From NCBI GenBank assembly GCA_903827945.1, contig CAIKKN010000024.1:62001-126000 (forward strand): a stretch of DNA of 64,000 nucleotides, written 5' to 3'. Both the position numbers and the translations under genes were made by a program. The DNA comes from an uncultured Actinomycetes bacterium (GTDB lineage: Bacteria; Actinomycetota; Actinomycetes; Nanopelagicales; Nanopelagicaceae). Under the pieces are notes generated by a model that ran no database searches, had not been told where the DNA came from, and saw only the letters and a program-made list of their open reading frames with translations. This document shows, one piece after another, positions 28,441 to 39,695 of the stretch. How positions within the stretch are numbered: position 1 is the first letter of the stretch; every line of letters begins with the position of its first letter.

Positions 28441-28586
28441 TGAAGATAATTGGCCTGCTTCTCTTTTTGATCTTCATTTCTTTTCTATTTGTGAAGCTGA
28501 GCAAGCCAAAAGGTCCTTCGCGTTACGATCGAAAGTCTTCGACCCCATGGAATTCTCTCAATGATGGGGAGGATCCAACGTTATGA
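28440..28586 (+). CDS. 48-residue single-helix membrane protein between trpE and trpC, probable remnant of the trp-operon membrane protein
   Basis: This short open frame begins at ATG 28440 within the trpE stop (TAATG) and ends in an ATGA overlap with trpC, so both ends fit the operon exactly. It encodes one membrane helix (IIGLLLFLIFISFLFV) followed by a basic then acidic tail containing [14 protein letters not shown]. Many actinobacteria carry a larger four-helix membrane protein (Pfam Trp_oprn_chp) at this position whose C-terminus, as I remember it, ends in a similar W..L..G.DPT motif. I infer a reduced version that keeps the last helix and tail. Function unknown. Confidence 0.65.
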   Translation: MKIIGLLLFLIFISFLFVKLSKPKGPSRYDRKSSTPWNSLNDGEDPTL

Positions 28587-29374
28587 GCACGGTTCTCGAC
28601 TCGATAATTGAAGGGGTCTTGGAAGATGTTCATTTACGCGAGCGCCCCCTTTCACAAATGCGCGAAGAACTTCAGTCAGCTCCTGAATTGCGCGGAGCAT
28701 TGCAGTCACTCTCCAGACCCGGTACGCAAATCATTTCTGAAGTGAAAAGGTCTTCGCCAAGTAAAGGCCCACTTGCAGATATTTCAAGTCCTGGAAAACT
28801 GGCCGAGACATACCAAGAAGGGGGAGCGGCGGTTGTCAGCGTTCTTACCGAGGAGAGACGTTTTAAAGGTTCGATAGCCGATTTTATTGAAGTGCGTTCG
28901 GCAATTGAGATTCCAGTTTTGCGCAAGGATTTCATTGTCACTGAATTTCAAGTTTTGGAGTCCCGAATCATGGGCGCGGATTTGTTGTTGCTGATTGTTG
29001 CTGGATTGAGTCAATCGCAGTACCGAGACTTTCATCAAATGGCTACCGAGCTTGGAATGGATGTTCTAGTTGAGGTGCACAACCAGGAAGAGTTAGATAG
29101 AGCGCTTGATATCAAGCCACTTATTGTTGGCGTCAATTCTCGAAACCTTAAAACCCTCGAATTGGATTTCAAGGTTTTTGATGAATTACTTCCGTTGATC
29201 CCAAGCGGAGTCCTCCGAGTTGCCGAGTCAGGTATTTCAGAGCGGCATGAAGTTGCACACATTGAGGCTCTTGGCGGCAAGGCCATACTCGTTGGCGAGA
29301 CATTGGTGAAGGCTGGAAATCCGCAGGAAGCGATATCGCGACTCATCGGGCGCGAGGGGACTGGTAGTTTGTGA
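28583..29374 (+). CDS. trpC: Indole-3-glycerol phosphate synthase
   Basis: TrpC closes the indole ring from CdRP. The (beta-alpha)8 protein of 263 residues carries the catalytic lysines in [11 protein letters not shown] and VLRKDFIV, the [14 protein letters not shown] segment and AESGI. ATG 28583 overlaps the preceding small gene and has GGGGAGG about ten bases upstream. The stop overlaps a GTG start of trpB (GTGA). Confidence 0.96.
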   Translation: MSTVLDSIIEGVLEDVHLRERPLSQMREELQSAPELRGALQSLSRPGTQIISEVKRSSPSKGPLADISSPGKLAETYQEGGAAVVSVLTEERRFKGSIADFIEVRSAIEIPVLRKDFIVTEFQVLESRIMGADLLLLIVAGLSQSQYRDFHQMATELGMDVLVEVHNQEELDRALDIKPLIVGVNSRNLKTLELDFKVFDELLPLIPSGVLRVAESGISERHEVAHIEALGGKAILVGETLVKAGNPQEAISRLIGREGTGSL

Positions 29375-30567
29375 CCGTGAATCAGAGCGAAATAATTGGC
29401 CACTTCGGTCCCTACGGCGGTCGCTTTGTACCAGAAGCGTTAATTCAAGCCCTAGATTCGTTGACTCAGGCTTATGAGGAGGCGAAGGCTGATCCTGCAT
29501 TTGCTGCAGAGCTTGCTCACTTACACAAGACATACACGGGTCGCCCTAGCATCATTACAGAAGTTCCTCGCTTTGCAGAGCACGCAGGTGGTGCGCGAAT
29601 TATTTTGAAGCGTGAAGATCTCAATCACACCGGTAGCCACAAGATTAATAATGTGTTGGGACAGGCGTTGTTGGTTAAGCGCATGGGGAAGAAACGCATC
29701 ATTGCTGAGACCGGAGCTGGACAACACGGAGTTGCTTCGGCAACTGCTGCTGCGCTGATGGGACTTGAATGCGTTGTTTATATGGGCGAGGAAGATACAA
29801 AGCGCCAGTCTCTCAATGTTGCTCGAATGAAATTGCTCGGTGCAGAAGTCGTGCCCGTCACTCAAGGATCAAAAACTCTTAAAGATGCAATTAACGAAGC
29901 TATGCGCGATTGGGTGACAAATGTTGATACAACACACTATCTCCTCGGCACAGTTGCAGGACCCCATCCATTCCCAACTATGGTTCGAGATTTCCACCGA
30001 ATCATTGGAGTAGAAGCTCGCGCGCAAGTATTGGAGTTAACTGGAAAGCTTCCAGATGCTGTTCTTGCATGCGTGGGTGGAGGATCTAACGCTATTGGAA
30101 TATTCCATCCATTCCTGGATGACACTTCCGTTCGTTTGATTGGATTAGAAGCCGGTGGAAGCGGTATTGAATCTGGAAAACATGCGGCCACCATTTCTGG
30201 TGGAACTGTTGGTGTCCTACATGGAACACGTTCTTATGTTCTGCAAGATGAGAATGGCCAGACTGTGGAGTCTCATTCAATTTCAGCAGGATTGGATTAC
30301 CCAGGAGTTGGGCCAGAACACGCTTATCTCAATGATATTGGCCGAGCTGAATATCAAGCTGTAACAGATGACCAAGCCATGGAAGCCTTCTCCCTACTGT
30401 GTAAAACTGAAGGAATTATTCCTGCGATAGAAACTGCTCATGCACTTTATGGAGCCATGAAAATCGGTCGAGAGCTAGGACCTGATGCAACTCTTCTTGT
30501 TAATCTTTCCGGACGCGGAGATAAAGATGTTGATACTGCCGCAAAATATTTCGGGTTGCCTTTGTAA
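29371..30567 (+). CDS. trpB: Tryptophan synthase beta chain
   Basis: TrpB condenses indole with serine using PLP. The catalytic lysine is in [15 protein letters not shown], the phosphate-binding glycines in [12 protein letters not shown], and [13 protein letters not shown] is also present. Length 398 is standard. Starts at GTG 29371 (or GTG 29377). trpA begins on the base after its stop, consistent with the alpha2-beta2 complex. Confidence 0.97.
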   Translation: MTVNQSEIIGHFGPYGGRFVPEALIQALDSLTQAYEEAKADPAFAAELAHLHKTYTGRPSIITEVPRFAEHAGGARIILKREDLNHTGSHKINNVLGQALLVKRMGKKRIIAETGAGQHGVASATAAALMGLECVVYMGEEDTKRQSLNVARMKLLGAEVVPVTQGSKTLKDAINEAMRDWVTNVDTTHYLLGTVAGPHPFPTMVRDFHRIIGVEARAQVLELTGKLPDAVLACVGGGSNAIGIFHPFLDDTSVRLIGLEAGGSGIESGKHAATISGGTVGVLHGTRSYVLQDENGQTVESHSISAGLDYPGVGPEHAYLNDIGRAEYQAVTDDQAMEAFSLLCKTEGIIPAIETAHALYGAMKIGRELGPDATLLVNLSGRGDKDVDTAAKYFGLPL

Positions 30568-31362
30568 ATGACGCCCTTATCTCAGCTTTTTGAAAAGACG
30601 CGCTCAGAAAATCGCGCAGCCCTCATTGGATATTTACCTGCTGGATTTCCTTCACAAAAAGAATGTATTGAGGCAGTCACTGCCATGGTCGAAGGCGGAG
30701 TTGATGCGATTGAAATCGGGTTTCCGTACAGCGATCCTGTTATGGATGGTCCAATCATTCAAGCAGCAGCCGATCTTTCTCTTAGCCAAGGAACTGGCGC
30801 TCGTGAAGTCTTTAGCACTTTGGCGGCCGTGACCGCTCTTGGAACCCCTGCGGTTGTCATGACTTACTGGAATCCCATTGAACGCTATGGCGTTGAAAAT
30901 TTTGCTCGCAGCATTGCTGATGCCGGTGGATCGGGTGTTATTACCCCGGACTTAACAATTGAAGAGGCGCACCCTTGGCGCGATGCGGTGAAAAAAACAG
31001 GCATCAACAGTATTTTCGTGGTTGCCCCAAGCACGAATGATGATCGCCTAGCGCAAGTAACGGCTGAATGCAGTGGGTTTATTTACGCAGCCTCACTCAT
31101 GGGAGTGACGGGCACTCGCACATCAGTCTCATCATCTGCTCGAGATCTTGTAGGGCGCGTTAGAAAAGTTTCCTCGACTCCAGTTGCAGTTGGCTTGGGT
31201 GTCTCAACGAGAGAACAAGCCCATGAGGTGGCTCAATACGCTGATGGAGTAATCGTTGGTTCAGCCTTTATTCGCTTGCTTCAGGAGAGTCAATCTATGG
31301 GAGAAGGACTTATTCGAGTTAAAGAACTTGCGCAATCTTTGGCGCAAGGGGTACGACGCTAG
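30568..31362 (+). CDS. trpA: Tryptophan synthase alpha chain
   Basis: TrpA cleaves indole-3-glycerol phosphate and channels indole to TrpB. The catalytic Glu and Asp lie in IEIGFPYSDPVMDGP; YAASLMGVTGTR and VGLGVSTREQA are typical of the barrel. 264 residues. Its ATG directly follows the trpB stop with no separate ribosome site, so translation is probably coupled. Last gene of the his-trp cluster; no clear terminator follows. Confidence 0.96.
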   Translation: MTPLSQLFEKTRSENRAALIGYLPAGFPSQKECIEAVTAMVEGGVDAIEIGFPYSDPVMDGPIIQAAADLSLSQGTGAREVFSTLAAVTALGTPAVVMTYWNPIERYGVENFARSIADAGGSGVITPDLTIEEAHPWRDAVKKTGINSIFVVAPSTNDDRLAQVTAECSGFIYAASLMGVTGTRTSVSSSARDLVGRVRKVSSTPVAVGLGVSTREQAHEVAQYADGVIVGSAFIRLLQESQSMGEGLIRVKELAQSLAQGVRR

Positions 31363-31416
31363 ATTTTCTCCGCTAAATTAGGCACATACGAAAACGTTCG
31401 GATAGAGGAGTAGTAG

Positions 31417-32088
31417 ATGGCTCAGCAAAAAGGTGGAGATAAGACCACGCGCAATATAGTCATAGGCATGGTTCTACTTGTAGTCCTAGCCGGCGTCGGT
31501 GCATCTTTGTTTTCAAGTCACTCCGTTAGTTCTGCTGCTAAACCAGTTGCGGCATCGAAGGCAGATGGTTACGGAATCATGTTTAATCCATCCGCTCCAG
31601 TGCGCGTTGATTTCTGGGAAGACTTTCAGTGTCCAAACTGCCGGAATTTTGAAGCAGTTAATAACGCTTATATCAATTCACTAGTTGAGGCTGGAAAGAT
31701 CAAGGCTGTGTATCACCCAATGTCATTCATCGGCCCTGAATCAATTATGGCTGCCAATGCAGCAGCTTGCGCCGCAGATGCAGGAAAGTTCCTTGCTTTT
31801 CACACCGCTCTATACGCAAATCAATCTAAGACTGAAAATTCTGGATTATGGAATCCACAAGTACTCACAGTGCTTGGCATTGGTTCGGGAATCAAAGATA
31901 AGAAATTTGCTTCTTGCGTGAAAGACTCTAAGTATTCAGGCTGGGTCTCATTAATCGAAGCGGATGCCACTAAGGTTGGAGTGAATTCAACGCCTACGGT
32001 ATTTGTGGATGGAACTTTAATGCCATCAGAAAATTACTTGAATCTTGCTAAGTTCACCGCATTCCTTCAGAAAGCTGGAGTTAAGTAG
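31417..32088 (+). CDS. Membrane-anchored DsbA-like thioredoxin-fold protein
   Basis: A 223-residue protein with one N-terminal membrane segment (about residues 14-34) and an extracytoplasmic thioredoxin fold carrying a CPNC active site at residues 72-75 and a cis-proline loop (VNSTPTVFVDG). Members of this DsbA-like group catalyse disulfide formation or isomerisation in exported proteins. Start ATG 31417 has GAGGAG six bases upstream. A VKOR or DsbB partner is not in the window, so redox direction is open. Confidence 0.87.
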   Translation: MAQQKGGDKTTRNIVIGMVLLVVLAGVGASLFSSHSVSSAAKPVAASKADGYGIMFNPSAPVRVDFWEDFQCPNCRNFEAVNNAYINSLVEAGKIKAVYHPMSFIGPESIMAANAAACAADAGKFLAFHTALYANQSKTENSGLWNPQVLTVLGIGSGIKDKKFASCVKDSKYSGWVSLIEADATKVGVNSTPTVFVDGTLMPSENYLNLAKFTAFLQKAGVK

Positions 32089-32112
32089 CGGATTCTTTCC
32101 GAGGTATTTGAT

Positions 32113-32913
32113 ATGCACCGCTTCCTGCCGTCGCCGACGGTAAGCGCGGTGCATTTTGGTTTTTTAACAATTCACTTTTATGCCCTATCGATTCTTCTCG
32201 GAATTATCGTGGCCGTTTCTGTCGGGCGCCTTCGATATTCACAAGCTGGCGGTGATCTAGATGAGATAACCGATATTGCACTTTGGGCGATACCAGCAGG
32301 AATAGTTGGCGGACGGATTTATCATGTCATTACCTCCCCGGATGCATACTTTGGCGCACATGGAAAACCACTAGATGCACTAAAAATTTGGGAAGGAGGC
32401 ATGGGAATCTGGGGCGCAATTGCACTCGGTACGGCTGTGGCTTTCTATGCATTCAAAAAGAAATCTCGATCCCTTAGCTTTGCCCAACTCGCCGATGCAT
32501 TAGCTCCCGGATTGCTCATTGCGCAGGCAATTGGCCGATGGGGAAATTGGTTTAATGTCGAACTCTTCGGTGGACCATCCAAGCTTCCGTGGGCGCTAGA
32601 AATTCCATTTCAATCGCGCCCAGTGGGATATGAAATCTACTCAACATTTCACCCAACCTTTCTGTATGAATCCCTTTGGTGTTTTGCCGGTGCGGCGCTA
32701 TTTATTTGGGTACCGCGATTGCGGCAGTTGCAGCCGGGTAAAGTCTTCATCGGGTATATAGCCTTTTATTGTTTAGGCAGACTCGGATTTGAAAGCTTGC
32801 GCATCGATCAAGCTCACTTGATTGGCGGGCTTAGAGTGAACATTTGGGTAAGTTTTGTGGGATTAAGTGTTTCAACCTTCTTTTTTCTAAAAGAGGGAAG
32901 AACTTCGCGATAA
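32113..32913 (+). CDS. lgt: Prolipoprotein diacylglyceryl transferase
   Basis: Lgt transfers diacylglycerol to the lipobox cysteine of prolipoproteins, the step before LspA (also in this window). The 266-residue membrane protein shows GRIYHVIT, GGMGIWG, the signature GRWGNWFNVELFGGP and the HPTFLYESLW motif. ATG 32113 has GAGG eight bases upstream. Seven membrane segments can be seen. Confidence 0.95.
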   Translation: MHRFLPSPTVSAVHFGFLTIHFYALSILLGIIVAVSVGRLRYSQAGGDLDEITDIALWAIPAGIVGGRIYHVITSPDAYFGAHGKPLDALKIWEGGMGIWGAIALGTAVAFYAFKKKSRSLSFAQLADALAPGLLIAQAIGRWGNWFNVELFGGPSKLPWALEIPFQSRPVGYEIYSTFHPTFLYESLWCFAGAALFIWVPRLRQLQPGKVFIGYIAFYCLGRLGFESLRIDQAHLIGGLRVNIWVSFVGLSVSTFFFLKEGRTSR

Positions 32914-32916
32914 GGT
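32911..32916 (+). promoter_or_regulatory. Candidate -10 element for leaderless VIT-family transcript
   Basis: TAAGGT ends six bases before ATG 32923. The overlapping GGTGAGG is too close to the ATG (two bases) to be a good ribosome site, so a leaderless transcript is the better reading. Confidence 0.4.
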
Positions 32917-32922
32917 GAGGCT

Positions 32923-33630
32923 ATGAGTTTAGATGATGTCTTTGAGCGCAACCTTGAACACAAAGTACATAAGGCGGGCTGGCTTCGCGCCGCTGTACTT
33001 GGAGCTAACGATGGTTTGGTTGCAACAGCTTCTTTGATGATTGGAATTTCTGCCGCAGGTAAGAGTGATTTCATTTTTACAGGCGGATGCGCGGGAATTG
33101 CTGCCGGAGCAATGTCGATGGCGGTAGGAGAGTACATATCTGTCCGATCTCAAACGGATATCGAATTGGCTGACCGTCGAATTGAAGCGGAGCATCTTGC
33201 AATCGACCCTGAAGGGGAGCTCGAAGAACTTATACATATTTATATACAGCGCGGGCTCACCCGTGATTTGGCTGAAAAAGTTGCTCAAGCCATGCATGAG
33301 AAGGATGCCCTTGAAGCTCATCTGCGCGATGAGTTAGGGCAGTTTGAACATACAAAGGCCCGTCCAGTTCAGGCAGCGTTAGCATCTGCCATCGCTTACA
33401 CCGCAGGTGGTCTAGTCCCACTCCTTGGAGCTTTAGCCCCATCTATGGGCGCAAAGGTAACGAGCATTGTCGTTTTCACCGTTGTTGGATTGGCCGGAAC
33501 GGGATTTATCAGCTCGCGCCTAGCCGGCTCGCGCCTCCTGTCTACGGTTCTGCGAGTGGTAATTGGCGGCTCCCTCGGAATGGCGATCACTGCGGGAATT
33601 GGTTCTTTGGTTCACCTTTCTGGCATCTAG
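32923..33630 (+). CDS. VIT1/CCC1 family iron/manganese transporter
   Basis: The 235-residue protein has the family hallmark LGANDGLVATASLMIG near residue 26, the MAVGEYISVRSQ segment, a charged cytoplasmic insert (about residues 80-140, possible metal-binding domain with many Glu/His) and three further helices ending in GG.LGMAITAGIGSLV. Relatives move Fe2+ or Mn2+ out of the cytosol; bacterial members are linked to metal detoxification. Substrate is inferred. Confidence 0.87.
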   Translation: MSLDDVFERNLEHKVHKAGWLRAAVLGANDGLVATASLMIGISAAGKSDFIFTGGCAGIAAGAMSMAVGEYISVRSQTDIELADRRIEAEHLAIDPEGELEELIHIYIQRGLTRDLAEKVAQAMHEKDALEAHLRDELGQFEHTKARPVQAALASAIAYTAGGLVPLLGALAPSMGAKVTSIVVFTVVGLAGTGFISSRLAGSRLLSTVLRVVIGGSLGMAITAGIGSLVHLSGI

Positions 33631-33668
33631 TTGCTACCCTTTCCCACCAGTTCATAGCTATTAGCTAT
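33631..33668 (+). promoter_or_regulatory. Candidate gltB promoter with overlapping palindrome
   Basis: ATAGCTA-T-TAGCTAT at 33654-33668 is a perfect 7-bp inverted repeat with one central base. TTGCTA at 33631-33636 lies 17-18 bases upstream of ATAGCT/TAGCTA, so the palindrome would cover the -10 region. A repressor site controlling gltBD, for example by nitrogen status, is plausible but the regulator is unknown. Confidence 0.45.
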
Positions 33669-33729
33669 TGCGGTAGGGCCACTGTCGTCCCGATTGAATG
33701 TAGTCGGAGATAGACAGGAGTTTGTGAGC

Positions 33730-36700
33730 ATGAGTCTTTTCAGCACAGTTCCCTCAGCGCAAGGTCTCTACGATCCCGCAAATGAAAAAGATTCCTGCGG
33801 TGTTGCGATGGTTGCAACCCTAAATAAGGTTCCTACTCACCACATCGTCTCTCAAGCACTCACTGCTCTTCGAAACCTCGAACATAGAGGTGCATCTGGC
33901 GCTGAACCAGATAGCGGCGACGGCGCAGGTATCTTGATTCGAATTCCCGATCAGTTCTATCGCGAAGTGACCAATTTTGAATTACCCGCCGCCGGAAAGT
34001 ACGCAGCGGGAATTGCATTTATCGATTCATCTTTCTCAGATATGGATGCGCTCGCTCGCATTGCTGAAGAAGAAGGCTTAAATATTTTAGGTTGGCGTGA
34101 TGTTCCAACCAATTCTTCCTCACTTGGCAAGACCGCGCTATCTGTAATGCCAAAATTTATTCAACTCTTTATTGCAGGAAAAAATAGCGAGGATGATCTT
34201 AACTTGGATCGCCTTGCGTTTTGTTTCCGCAAGCGGGTGGAACACGATTTTCCAATTTACTTCCCATCACTTTCCACACGCACCATTGTCTATAAGGGCA
34301 TGCTTACAACCGGTCAACTGGAAGAATTTTTCCCAGATCTTTCGGATGAACGTGTTGTATCTCCACTTGCGATTGTGCACTCGCGTTTTTCAACAAATAC
34401 TTTTCCGTCTTGGCCGCTTGCTCACCCATATCGTTTTATTGCGCATAACGGTGAAATCAATACAGTCAAGGGAAATCGAAATTGGATGAGAGCGCGCGAA
34501 GCACTTCTCGCTTCAGATTTAATTCCAGGAGATTTAACTCGACTATTTCCAATCGTTGATCAATCAGGAAGTGACTCAGCCTCCTTTGACGAAGTTTTAG
34601 AACTCCTCTACCTCGGCGGTCGTTCACTTCCTCAATCAATCTTGATGATGATTCCAGAAGCATGGGAAAACCACACAACCATGCCGAAGAATCGTAAGGA
34701 TTTCTATCAGTTCCATTCAACCCTTATGGAAGCCTGGGATGGACCAGCATGCGTAACTTTCACAGACGGACTTCAACTTGGAGCAGTTCTAGATAGAAAC
34801 GGATTGCGCCCATCGCGATACTGGGTCACAAAAGATGGACTTGTAGTACTTGCTTCAGAAGTTGGCGTATTGGATTTTGATCCTGCAAATATTGAACGAA
34901 AGGGCCGCTTACAACCAGGACGCATGTTCTTGGTCGATATCGAGCAAGGTCGCATCATTGAAGACGGAGAAATTAAAGACGAGCTTGCTAATGCAGCTCC
35001 GTATGGAGAGTGGCTCAATGATGGGCTAGTTCGCCTTGCCGACCTTCCTGCGCGCGAACATATTATTTATCCTCACTCATCTGTTGTACGCCGTCAACGC
35101 GCTTTTGGTTATACCGAAGAAGAATTACGCATCATCGTTGCACCGATGGCCAAATCTGGATTGGAACCGCTTGGATCAATGGGAACCGATACACCCATTG
35201 CCGCGCTCTCAGATAAATCTCGTTTGCTTTTCGATTACTTTGCTCAACTTTTTGCGCAAGTAACAAATCCTCCACTGGATGCAATCCGCGAAGAACTTGT
35301 AACAAGCCTTGGTGGAAGCATTGGGCCAGAACATAATTTGCTTGATCCAGGTCCGCAATCTTGTCAACAGATTTCACTTGATTTCCCAGTGATTGATAAT
35401 GATGAACTAGCAAAGATTATTCACGTGAACGCCGAAGGTGATCGCGAAGGATTCCACTCGCACGTTGTACGTGGACTCTTTCCGGTAGCTGGCGGGGGAG
35501 AAGCGCTACGTCAGCGCATCGAAGAAATACGTGCCGAAGTTTCGCAGGCTATTAAAGATGGCGCACACATCATTGTGCTATCAGACCGCGATGGAGATTC
35601 AGAAGATGCTCCAATTCCGTCATTACTTCTTACTGCAGCAGTTCACCACCACCTCATTCGGGAGAAAACTCGTACTCAAGTTGGATTGGTTGTTGAAACG
35701 GGTGAAGTGCGCGAAGTTCACCATGTTGCACTACTTGTTGGTTTCGGCGCAGCTGCTGTAAATCCATATTTAGCGATGGAAAGTGCGGAAGACCTTGTTC
35801 GTCAGGGCGTAATTAAAGGAATCACTCCGGAGAAGGCAGTCGCTAATCTCATCAAGTCACTTGGTAAAGGCGTCTTGAAGGTAATGTCCAAAATGGGCAT
35901 TTCCACTATTGCTTCGTACACAGGTGCTCAAGTATTCGAGGCTATCGGACTCTCACGTGAAGTAGTTGATGAGTACTTCACTGGACTTACCTCTCGTTTG
36001 GGTGGAGTTTCACTCGATGTGATTGCCGAAGAAACCATTAAGCGTCACCACATTGCTTACCCTCCTGGAGGGGAAGTTCCTGGATCAAAGAAATTACAAA
36101 TTGGCGGGGAATATCAATGGCGCCGCGAGGGAGAGCCGCATCTCTTTGACCCAGAGACAGTTTTCACTCTTCAGCATTCAACGCGTTCAAAGCGTTACGA
36201 CGTATTTAAGCGCTACACAAGCCGCATTGATAATCAATCAAAGTCGCTCATGACTTTGCGAGGACTTTTCACCTTCAAAGAGGGAGTACGCCCAGCAATA
36301 TCAATTGACGAAGTTGAGCCAATTTCGGAAATCGTTAAGCGCTTTGCTACTGGAGCGATGTCATTTGGTTCAATCTCCCAAGAAGCACATGAGAATTTGG
36401 CAATCGCAATGAACCGTATTGGTGGTAAATCCAATAGTGGCGAAGGCGGGGAAGACCCTGACCGTTTTGAAAAAGATGAAAACGGTGATTGGCGTCGATC
36501 TGCAATCAAGCAGGTTGCCAGTGGACGTTTTGGCGTTACAAGTAACTACTTAATAAATGCCACAGATATTCAAATTAAAATGGCGCAGGGAGCAAAACCG
36601 GGAGAAGGCGGTCAACTTCCAGGAAATAAGGTCTATCCATGGGTTGCCAAAGTCCGACACTCGACCCCGGGCGTAGGTCTCATTTCACCTCCGCCTCACC

Positions 36701-38238
36701 ACGATATTTACTCAATTGAAGATCTTGCACAACTCATTCATGATTTAAAGAATGCAAATAAGGATGCTCGCATTCATGTAAAGCTTGTTGCCGAAGTAGG
36801 CGTCGGAACAGTTGCAGCCGGTGTTTCTAAAGCACATGCCGATGTAGTTCTGATCTCTGGACATGATGGGGGAACAGGTGCATCGCCCCTTACCTCTCTT
36901 AAACACGCAGGGGCTCCATGGGAGCTCGGCTTAGCTGAAACACAACAGACATTGATGCTCAATGGTCTACGTGATCGCATTGTTGTTCAAGTAGATGGGC
37001 AAATGAAGACGGGGCGCGATGTAGTAATTGCAGCTCTATTAGGAGCAGAAGAATTCGGTTTCGCAACCGCTCCGCTTGTGGTTTCAGGTTGCATCATGAT
37101 GCGCGTCTGCCACCTAGATACTTGCCCGGTCGGGGTAGCAACGCAAAATCCAGAACTTCGTGCAAAATTTTCTGGAAAGCCAGAGTTTGTGGAGACATTC
37201 TTCGAATACATTGCTGAAGAAGTTCGCGAATGGCTTGCAAAGTTAGGTTTTAAATCAATTGATGAAGCAATTGGTCAAGTCGAAATTCTTGATACAAAGG
37301 AAGCGGTCAACCACTGGAAGGCGAGCGGTCTAGATCTTTCACCATTGTTACTTGCTCCGTCTGTTGCGGGGGAGAGAAAGAATACAACGGGTCAAGAGCA
37401 TGGACTTGATGCGGCTCTGGACAACGAACTCATCAAGCTTGCAGAAGCAGCCCTCATGAAAAGCGAGCCCGTGCGATTCGCATCAAGTGTGCGAAATGTA
37501 AACCGCACTGTGGGAACCATGTTAGGTGCAGAAATTACAAAGCGCTTTGGAGCAGTGGGACTTCCGGCTGGAACAATTGACATCACATTGCATGGATCGG
37601 CTGGGCAGTCGCTAGGCGCATTTATTCCAAGCGGACTTCTGATTCGACTCTATGGAGATTCTAATGACTATGTGGGCAAGGGATTATCTGGCGGAAGAGT
37701 GATTGTTCGCCCTGATGAGAAAGCAACATTTAGTTCAGAAGAGAACATCATCGCCGGAAATGTCATCGGTTACGGTGCGACAAGTGGCGAGATTCTGATT
37801 CGCGGAATTGTCGGTGAACGCTTCTGTGTCCGAAATTCAGGTGCCACTGCAGTGGTTGAAGGTATCGGCGATCACGGGTGTGAATACATGACGGGCGGGC
37901 AGGTACTTATTCTTGGGCGGACAGGTCGAAACTTTGCTGCCGGCATGTCCGGAGGTCGGGCATTTGTTCTTGATTTGGATGATCGTCTTGTGAATCCAGA
38001 TATGGTGGACGTACTTTCTCTTCCTAGTGATCAAGAAGAAAGCGTTCAAGAGATGCTCTCACTCTTTTATACAGAAACAGGTTCAGTTGTTGCAAAGTCA
38101 CTGATGGAGGATTGGCAAAGTGCGAAGGCAAGAATTTCACTTGTGATGCCGCGTGATTATGCACGAGTTTTAGCTGCGATGGAACGAGCAGAGCGCGAAG
38201 GTCTGGACGTCGATAAAGTAGTTATGGAGGCAATCTAA
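33730..38238 (+). CDS. gltB: Glutamate synthase large (alpha) subunit
   Basis: GltB makes glutamate from glutamine and 2-oxoglutarate. It has a propeptide ending before Cys23 (KDS-CGVAM), the nucleophile of the class II amidotransferase domain, a central domain, an FMN domain with the 3Fe-4S cysteines in [12 protein letters not shown], and the C-terminal beta-helix GXGXG domain. I start at ATG 33730 with CAGGAG nine bases upstream; 1502 residues, normal for the family. The stop shares a base with gltD (TAATG). Confidence 0.97.
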   Translation: MSLFSTVPSAQGLYDPANEKDSCGVAMVATLNKVPTHHIVSQALTALRNLEHRGASGAEPDSGDGAGILIRIPDQFYREVTNFELPAAGKYAAGIAFIDSSFSDMDALARIAEEEGLNILGWRDVPTNSSSLGKTALSVMPKFIQLFIAGKNSEDDLNLDRLAFCFRKRVEHDFPIYFPSLSTRTIVYKGMLTTGQLEEFFPDLSDERVVSPLAIVHSRFSTNTFPSWPLAHPYRFIAHNGEINTVKGNRNWMRAREALLASDLIPGDLTRLFPIVDQSGSDSASFDEVLELLYLGGRSLPQSILMMIPEAWENHTTMPKNRKDFYQFHSTLMEAWDGPACVTFTDGLQLGAVLDRNGLRPSRYWVTKDGLVVLASEVGVLDFDPANIERKGRLQPGRMFLVDIEQGRIIEDGEIKDELANAAPYGEWLNDGLVRLADLPAREHIIYPHSSVVRRQRAFGYTEEELRIIVAPMAKSGLEPLGSMGTDTPIAALSDKSRLLFDYFAQLFAQVTNPPLDAIREELVTSLGGSIGPEHNLLDPGPQSCQQISLDFPVIDNDELAKIIHVNAEGDREGFHSHVVRGLFPVAGGGEALRQRIEEIRAEVSQAIKDGAHIIVLSDRDGDSEDAPIPSLLLTAAVHHHLIREKTRTQVGLVVETGEVREVHHVALLVGFGAAAVNPYLAMESAEDLVRQGVIKGITPEKAVANLIKSLGKGVLKVMSKMGISTIASYTGAQVFEAIGLSREVVDEYFTGLTSRLGGVSLDVIAEETIKRHHIAYPPGGEVPGSKKLQIGGEYQWRREGEPHLFDPETVFTLQHSTRSKRYDVFKRYTSRIDNQSKSLMTLRGLFTFKEGVRPAISIDEVEPISEIVKRFATGAMSFGSISQEAHENLAIAMNRIGGKSNSGEGGEDPDRFEKDENGDWRRSAIKQVASGRFGVTSNYLINATDIQIKMAQGAKPGEGGQLPGNKVYPWVAKVRHSTPGVGLISPPPHHDIYSIEDLAQLIHDLKNANKDARIHVKLVAEVGVGTVAAGVSKAHADVVLISGHDGGTGASPLTSLKHAGAPWELGLAETQQTLMLNGLRDRIVVQVDGQMKTGRDVVIAALLGAEEFGFATAPLVVSGCIMMRVCHLDTCPVGVATQNPELRAKFSGKPEFVETFFEYIAEEVREWLAKLGFKSIDEAIGQVEILDTKEAVNHWKASGLDLSPLLLAPSVAGERKNTTGQEHGLDAALDNELIKLAEAALMKSEPVRFASSVRNVNRTVGTMLGAEITKRFGAVGLPAGTIDITLHGSAGQSLGAFIPSGLLIRLYGDSNDYVGKGLSGGRVIVRPDEKATFSSEENIIAGNVIGYGATSGEILIRGIVGERFCVRNSGATAVVEGIGDHGCEYMTGGQVLILGRTGRNFAAGMSGGRAFVLDLDDRLVNPDMVDVLSLPSDQEESVQEMLSLFYTETGSVVAKSLMEDWQSAKARISLVMPRDYARVLAAMERAEREGLDVDKVVMEAI

Positions 38239-39695
38239 TGGCTGATCCAAAAGGTTTCTTAACTGTTCAACGTGAAACTCCAACACGTCGCCCAGTAGAT
38301 GTTCGCATTCAAGATTGGAAAGAAGTTTACGAACCTCAAGAGTTTGCCCATCTGCAAAAGCAAGCAAGTCGTTGTATGGATTGTGGCATTCCCTTTTGCC
38401 ATCAGGGTTGCCCACTTGGAAACCTCATTCCGGAATGGAATGATTTAATTTGGCGCGGAGAAAAGAAAGAAGCCGTTGCAAGATTGCATGCGACAAATAA
38501 TTTTCCTGAATTCACAGGGCGTCTTTGCCCAGCACCTTGCGAAACAGCATGTGTTGTTGGAATTAATGGAAATCCTGTAACCATCAAACAAGTAGAACTT
38601 CGCACGATTGAAGAAGCATTCGACTATGGAGATGTTCAGCCTCTCGCGCCAGATCGCTTATCTGGAAAGACAGTTGCAGTAATTGGTTCTGGTCCTGCAG
38701 GACTCGCTGCTGCCCAACAGCTCACCCGCGCTGGCCACACCGTTGCTGTCTATGAACGTGCAGAGAAAGTTGGCGGTTTGCTTCGCTATGGAATTCCAGA
38801 ATTTAAAATGGAGAAAAGTATTGTTGATCGTCGCATAACTCAGATGGAGGGTGAAGGCACGCGTTTTCGCGCGGGAGTTAATGTTGGCGTAGACATCACT
38901 GGACACCAACTCCGCACTAAATACGATGCAATTGTGCTTGCTGTGGGTTCCACGAATTGGCGCGATCTGCCAGTTCCAGGAAGAGAACTCAAAGGAATTT
39001 ATCAAGCTATGGAGTTCTTACCTTGGGGAAATAAACAGGGCTTAGGTGAGCTTGCAGGAGAACCTCCAATTAATGCACATGGTAAGCATGTTGTCATTCT
39101 TGGCGGAGGAGATACAGGGGCAGATTGCCTCGGAACTTCAATCCGACAAGGCGCTGCAAGTGTTACTCAACTTGAAATCATGCCTCGTCCAACGGAAGAA
39201 CGCCCCAGTGCTCAACCATGGCCAACATATCCAATGCTTTATCGTGTAAGTAGCGCCCACGAAGAAGGCGGGGAGAGAATCTATTCGGTTTCTACAGAAG
39301 AATTCTTGGGCGATGGAAATGGAAATCTTCGCGCACTGAAGTTGGTAGAGATGGTCTTTGAAAATGGAAGATTTGAAAAGGTTCCAGGGAGTGAAAGAGA
39401 AATTCCTGCCGATCTAGTTTTCCTTGCCATGGGCTTTGTAGGTCCAGAGAAGTCCGCACTTCTTGAGCAGTTAGAAGTTGAATTTGATGATCGTGGAAAC
39501 ATTAAAAGAGATAGTGAATTTTCGACAAACATTGAAGGTGTCTTTGTTGCTGGTGATGCCGGTCGCGGTCAATCCCTCATTGTCTGGGCAATCGCTGAAG
39601 GTAGAAGCGTTGCTGCTGCTGTTGACACATTTCTTGTTGGTGAAACGCAACTCCCTGCGCCAATTGAGCCAACTGCACGTCCTTTGATGGTTTAG
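38238..39695 (+). CDS. gltD: Glutamate synthase small (beta) subunit
   Basis: GltD supplies electrons from NADPH to GltB. The 485-residue flavoprotein has N-terminal cysteine clusters CMDCGIPFCHQGCP and CPAPCETAC for 4Fe-4S centres, an FAD-binding GSGPAGLAAAQQL and an NADPH-binding GGGDTGADCLG. It overlaps gltB by one base. pyk follows after nine bases but appears to have its own promoter element. Confidence 0.97.
   Translation: MADPKGFLTVQRETPTRRPVDVRIQDWKEVYEPQEFAHLQKQASRCMDCGIPFCHQGCPLGNLIPEWNDLIWRGEKKEAVARLHATNNFPEFTGRLCPAPCETACVVGINGNPVTIKQVELRTIEEAFDYGDVQPLAPDRLSGKTVAVIGSGPAGLAAAQQLTRAGHTVAVYERAEKVGGLLRYGIPEFKMEKSIVDRRITQMEGEGTRFRAGVNVGVDITGHQLRTKYDAIVLAVGSTNWRDLPVPGRELKGIYQAMEFLPWGNKQGLGELAGEPPINAHGKHVVILGGGDTGADCLGTSIRQGAASVTQLEIMPRPTEERPSAQPWPTYPMLYRVSSAHEEGGERIYSVSTEEFLGDGNGNLRALKLVEMVFENGRFEKVPGSEREIPADLVFLAMGFVGPEKSALLEQLEVEFDDRGNIKRDSEFSTNIEGVFVAGDAGRGQSLIVWAIAEGRSVAAAVDTFLVGETQLPAPIEPTARPLMV

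Noticed and set aside
33654-33668. Palindrome after the VIT gene as a terminator
   Set aside because: It is AT-rich, has a one-base loop and no T-run, so an operator is likelier.
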